A stretch of DNA of 8,728 nt, taken from positions 1-8,728 of the forward strand of contig DATCBU010000012.1 in the NCBI GenBank assembly GCA_036511675.1. The letters run 5' to 3'. Under the pieces are notes generated by a model. That model saw only the letters and a list, made by a program, of their open reading frames with translations. It made no database searches and had not been told where the DNA came from. The position numbers and the translations under genes are program-made. This document shows, in pieces, positions 5,790 to 8,728 of the stretch. Each line of letters starts with the position of its first letter. The first letter of the stretch is position 1. The DNA comes from Chersky-840 sp036511675. GTDB lineage: Bacteria > Actinomycetota > Acidimicrobiia > Acidimicrobiales > UBA8190.

Positions 5790-7072
5790 TGATCCTCTTT
5801 CGTCTCCGTGGCCTGGCGCGCCGCCAGCCAATCCACCACCGACGCCCGCGGCACCGCCTCCTGCGGTCCCTCGTGGCGCAGCGGCCTCGCCGTCACGATC
5901 CCTCGGGCGAGCTCCTCGGGGCCCACGATGAGGGCGTGCCGGGCTCCGGAGCGGTCCGCCTGCTTGAGCTGGGACTTGAGCGAGCGGCCATCGTAGGCGC
6001 GCACCGCCCCCAGCCCGGCCCGGCGCAGCTCGGCGCACAGGGCCGCGGCGGCGCCCCCCGTCACGTCCACCACGAAGGCGTCGGGTCGCGGGGGGTCCAG
6101 GGCGAACACCCCTTCGGCGTCACAGGCCAGGAGCAACCGCTCGATGCCGATGCCGAACCCGATGCCGGGGCTGCGCGGCCCTCCGATGGCCTCGGCCAGC
6201 CCGTCGTAGCGGCCCCCGCCCCCGATGGCGTTCTGCGCCGAGGTGAGTGCCGTCGCCGCGAACTCGAAGGTGGTGCGCGTGTAGTAGTCGAGACCCCGCA
6301 CCAGTCGGGGATCGAGTCGATAGGCCACGCCCAGCTCCTCGAGCCCGACCCGCACCCGGGCCAGATGGGCGGCGCACTCCTCGTCGAGATAGTCGGTGAT
6401 CCGGGGGGCGTCCTCGGTCACGGCCCGGCATGGCGGGCGCTTGCAGTCCAGGACGCGCAGGGGATTGGCCCGGTAGCGCTCCCGGTGCTCGTCGCACAGC
6501 TCCGAGGCGTGCGCGTCGAGGTAGGCGACCAGCGCTTCGACATACACCGTCCGGCACTCGCCACATCCCATGGAATTCAGCGCCAGGTCAACCTGGGTCA
6601 GGCCCAGCCACCCGAAGAGATCGGCGGCCAGGGTCACCACTTCCACGTCCAGGTCGGGATCGTCGGTGCCGAGCGCCTCCACCCCGAGCTGGTGGTGCTG
6701 CTTGTAGCGGCCCGCTTGGGGACGCTCGTAGCGAAAGGCGGGCGTGACGTACCACGCCTTCCACGGCACCGGGGGATGGTGCTGGACGAAGGCCCGCACC
6801 ACCGAGGCCGTGCCCTCGGGGCGCAGCGCCACCTCCCGTCCGCCGCGATCGGCGAACTCGTACATCTCCTTGCGCACGACGTCGCTCTCGTCCCCGATGC
6901 CGCGCCGGAAGAGGGCGGCGTCTTCGAACATGGGGTTGAGCACGAGGCCGAAGCCGGCCCGCTGCGCCCGCTGCGCGAACTCCGCAACGAGCCGTTCCCA
7001 GCGCGCCGACTCGGGCCACAGCACGTCGTGGGTGCCCGCAGGGGCGCGCACCGGCGCCATGTGATCGCCCAC
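5786..7072 (-). CDS. hisS: Histidyl-tRNA synthetase
   Basis: A full-length class II synthetase of 428 residues that charges tRNA(His) with histidine; the dimeric form is usual for the family. Visible signatures include APVRAPAGTHDVLWP at the N-terminus (6-20), RPEGTASVVRAF (84-95), motif 2 AFRYERPQAGRYKQHHQLG (112-130), the HisA motif LVRGLDYYTRTTFEF (257-271) with the catalytic Arg (R259), GGGGRYDGL (284-292), and motif 3 GIGFGIGIERLLL (303-315). The anticodon-binding domain follows at about 330-420. Between motif 2 and the HisA motif sit five cysteines (170, 173, 193, 210, 215). The start is either GTG at 7072, with TGAGG 5 nt upstream overlapping the rel stop, or ATG at 7060, with GGTGG 8 nt upstream and a product 4 residues shorter. 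The gene begins 7 nt after rel and its TGA overlaps the aspS GTG. Confidence 0.97.
   Translation of the reverse strand: MGDHMAPVRAPAGTHDVLWPESARWERLVAEFAQRAQRAGFGLVLNPMFEDAALFRRGIGDESDVVRKEMYEFADRGGREVALRPEGTASVVRAFVQHHPPVPWKAWYVTPAFRYERPQAGRYKQHHQLGVEALGTDDPDLDVEVVTLAADLFGWLGLTQVDLALNSMGCGECRTVYVEALVAYLDAHASELCDEHRERYRANPLRVLDCKRPPCRAVTEDAPRITDYLDEECAAHLARVRVGLEELGVAYRLDPRLVRGLDYYTRTTFEFAATALTSAQNAIGGGGRYDGLAEAIGGPRSPGIGFGIGIERLLLACDAEGVFALDPPRPDAFVVDVTGGAAAALCAELRRAGLGAVRAYDGRSLKSQLKQADRSGARHALIVGPEELARGIVTARPLRHEGPQEAVPRASVVDWLAARQATETKEDQ
5793..5799 (-). promoter_or_regulatory. Shine-Dalgarno box for the aspS GTG start
   Basis: AAGAGGA lies within the last codons of hisS, 3 nt upstream of the GTG at 5789. 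It supports the GTG over the ATG 18 nt downstream, which is preceded only by a GACGGGG run. Together with the GTGA stop/start overlap it suggests that ribosomes finishing hisS re-initiate on aspS. Confidence 0.55.
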
Positions 7073-7079
7073 CGCGGCC

Positions 7080-8728
7080 TCAGCCCTTCCGGCCGGGGAG
7101 CGTGCGGAAGGCGTCGAACACGCCGTCGAGATGCTTCAGCGAGCTGATGAGCGACTCGAGGTGCCCGGGGTCGGCCAGCTCCACGTCGAAGTTCATGCGG
7201 CTCACGCGGTCCGGCGCGGTCTGCGACGACGACGACACGATGTTGAGGTGGTGTTCCGACACCACGCGCGTCACGTCCGACAACAGGCGAGAGCGGTCGA
7301 AGGCGAGCACCTCGACCGAGGCCACGAACACCGTGGTGCCCTCCCGGTCCCACTCCACCTCGATGAGCCGCTCTTCGCTGCCCGCCGCCAGCGCCGTGGC
7401 GTTGGCACAGTCGGCCCGGTGCACGCTTACCCCCCTCCCGCGCGTGACGAAGCCGACGATCTGGTCCCCGGGGACCGGCGTGCAGCACCGCGACAGCCGC
7501 ACCATCACGTCGTCGAGGCCCTCGACATACACCCCCACCGGCGATCCCCGCCTGGTGCGGGTGCGCAGGCCCGGTCCCACCGTGGTGGGGAGCTGCTCCT
7601 CGCCCCCACCGCCGCGCAGGTCACGGGCCAGGCGCTGGGCCACCGAACGTGCCGACACGTGCCCGTCGCCGATCGAGGCGTGCAACGAGTCGAGGTCCAC
7701 GTAGTTCATGGCGGCCGCCAGGCGCTCCAGGGCGTTGGAGGCGGCCAGTTTCTGCACGGGCAGGCCCTCGCGCCGCAGTGCCTTGATGAGCTCCTCGCGC
7801 CCGGTCTCCATGGCGTCTTCGCGCCGCTCGCGCGAGAACCACTGCCGGATCTTGTTGCGGGCCCGGGGCGAGGCCACGATCTGGAGCCAGTCGCGCGACG
7901 GCCCCGCCGAGGGGACCTTGGAGGTGATGATCTCGACGGTGTCCGCCGACTGCAGGGGGGTGTCGAGGGGGACGAGGCGACCGTTGACCTTGGCCCCGAT
8001 GCAGCGGTGGCCGACCTCGGTGTGGATGGAATAGGCGAAGTCGATGGGGGTCGAGCCCGCCGCCAGGGCGATGACCTTGCCCTTGGGCGTGAAGACGTAG
8101 ACCTCGTCCTGCTCGAGGTCGAGCTTCAGGGTCTCGAGGAACTCGAGGGGGTCGATGGTCTCCTGCTGCCAGTCCACGATGCGCTGGAGCCAGGCCATCT
8201 CCGCCGTGGTGGCGGCGGCGCCGTCTTTGGACTGCTCCTTGTAGCCCCAGTGCGCGGCGATGCCGTACTCGGCCCGCCTGTGCATCTCGTTGGTGCGGAT
8301 CTGGACCTCGATGGGCTTGCCCTCGAGCCCGATCACGGTGGTGTGCAGCGATTGGTAGAGGTTGAACTTCGGGCTGTTGATGTAGTCCTTGAAGCGGCCC
8401 TGCACCGGGCTCCAGATAGCGTGGATGGAACCGAGGGCGGCCCAGCAGTCCTTCTCGGACTCGACGATGACGCGCAGGCCCACCAGGTCGTGGATCTCGG
8501 CGAACTCCTTGCCCCGCACCACCATCTTCTCGTAGATGCTCCACAGGTGCTTGGGTCGCCCGGTGACGTCGGCCTTGACTCCCGATGCCCCCAGGCGCTC
8601 GCGCACCGCCACCAGCACGCGCGCCAGGTACTCGTCGCGCTCGGGGGCGCGGGTGGCCACCATCTGCTCGATCTCGGCGTAGCGCTTGGGGTGCAGGGTG
8701 GCGAAGGCCAGGTCCTCGAGCTGCCACT
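7080..8728 (-). CDS. rel: Bifunctional (p)ppGpp synthetase/hydrolase Rel (RelA/SpoT family), 5' end beyond the right edge
   Basis: The last 548 codons are visible; the frame runs through the right edge, reading WQLEDLAFATLHPKRYAEIE before the first internal ATG at 8663. The N-terminal HD hydrolase domain is therefore outside the window. The synthetase domain is complete: TGRPKHLWSIYEKM (near 8565-8524), the catalytic Asp in EIHDLVGLRV (codon 8487-8489), RFKD (8385-8396), and the catalytic Glu in PIEVQIRT (codon 8307-8309). RFKD is the RxKD form found in bifunctional Rel/SpoT, not the ExDD form of synthetase-only RelA. Next come TGS (about 8105-7917), a helical region, a conserved-cysteine/zinc-finger domain (RCCTPVPGD with later H and C, about 7535-7400), and a C-terminal ACT domain (about 7334-7100). 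Family role: ribosome-bound sensing of uncharged tRNA during amino-acid starvation and production of (p)ppGpp. The TGA lies 7 nt before hisS, fitting co-transcription with tRNA synthetases. Confidence 0.96.
   Translation of the reverse strand, partial: WQLEDLAFATLHPKRYAEIEQMVATRAPERDEYLARVLVAVRERLGASGVKADVTGRPKHLWSIYEKMVVRGKEFAEIHDLVGLRVIVESEKDCWAALGSIHAIWSPVQGRFKDYINSPKFNLYQSLHTTVIGLEGKPIEVQIRTNEMHRRAEYGIAAHWGYKEQSKDGAAATTAEMAWLQRIVDWQQETIDPLEFLETLKLDLEQDEVYVFTPKGKVIALAAGSTPIDFAYSIHTEVGHRCIGAKVNGRLVPLDTPLQSADTVEIITSKVPSAGPSRDWLQIVASPRARNKIRQWFSRERREDAMETGREELIKALRREGLPVQKLAASNALERLAAAMNYVDLDSLHASIGDGHVSARSVAQRLARDLRGGGGEEQLPTTVGPGLRTRTRRGSPVGVYVEGLDDVMVRLSRCCTPVPGDQIVGFVTRGRGVSVHRADCANATALAAGSEERLIEVEWDREGTTVFVASVEVLAFDRSRLLSDVTRVVSEHHLNIVSSSSQTAPDRVSRMNFDVELADPGHLESLISSLKHLDGVFDAFRTLPGRKG

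Noticed and set aside
5300..7147. Long plus-strand open frame (615 codons) opposite hisS and aspS
   Set aside because: It is antisense to two clearly identified synthetase genes, shows no recognisable domain, and is rich in the Arg/Pro/Gly/His typical of shadow frames in GC-rich DNA.
7080..8663. A complete rel gene starting at the internal ATG at 8663
   Set aside because: The frame stays open to the window edge and the residues upstream of this ATG match the conserved Rel sequence (LEDLAFATLHP), so the ATG is internal and the gene is cut by the edge.

Overview
The window is GC-rich and every gene I can support lies on the minus strand, so transcription runs from the right edge to the left. 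The protein families and gene order point to an actinobacterium. The secreted protein at the left end carries repeats of the type GYWLVASDGG-IF-FGDAGFYGS, which I associate with surface proteins of Acidimicrobiia-like lineages. The class-level placement is an inference, not a search result.

In transcription order there are five genes. (1) The 3' part of a bifunctional (p)ppGpp synthetase/hydrolase, rel, whose N-terminal HD domain lies beyond the right edge. (2) hisS, histidyl-tRNA synthetase. (3) aspS, aspartyl-tRNA synthetase, whose GTG start overlaps the hisS stop by four bases. (4) rarA, an AAA+ replication-associated recombination factor. (5) A large secreted S53 (sedolisin/kumamolisin-type) peptidase that runs off the left edge without a stop codon. 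Gaps between genes are -4 to 31 nt, there is no recognisable terminator, and no stretch over 300 bases lacks a gene. The layout suggests one transcription unit or a tightly packed set.

The first four genes form a housekeeping cluster that joins amino-acid starvation sensing (Rel), two class II tRNA synthetases and replication-fork maintenance (RarA). A similar order (relA, hisS, aspS, with rarA close by) is known from other Gram-positive genomes such as Bacillus subtilis. AspRS carries the His and Gly residues that mark non-discriminating enzymes. This predicts that the organism makes Asn-tRNA(Asn) indirectly through the GatCAB amidotransferase.

The S53 gene is the accessory and most interesting part. 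It encodes a probable signal peptide, a pro-domain, a linker of five perfect VSGNT pentapeptides, a complete-looking S53 catalytic domain, an IPT/TIG-like domain and at least three and a quarter tandem 42-residue repeats. It starts 18 nt after rarA, apparently with a rare TTG codon. I found no RNA genes, CRISPR arrays, insertion sequences or phage genes, and no evidence for a wholly new multi-gene system.
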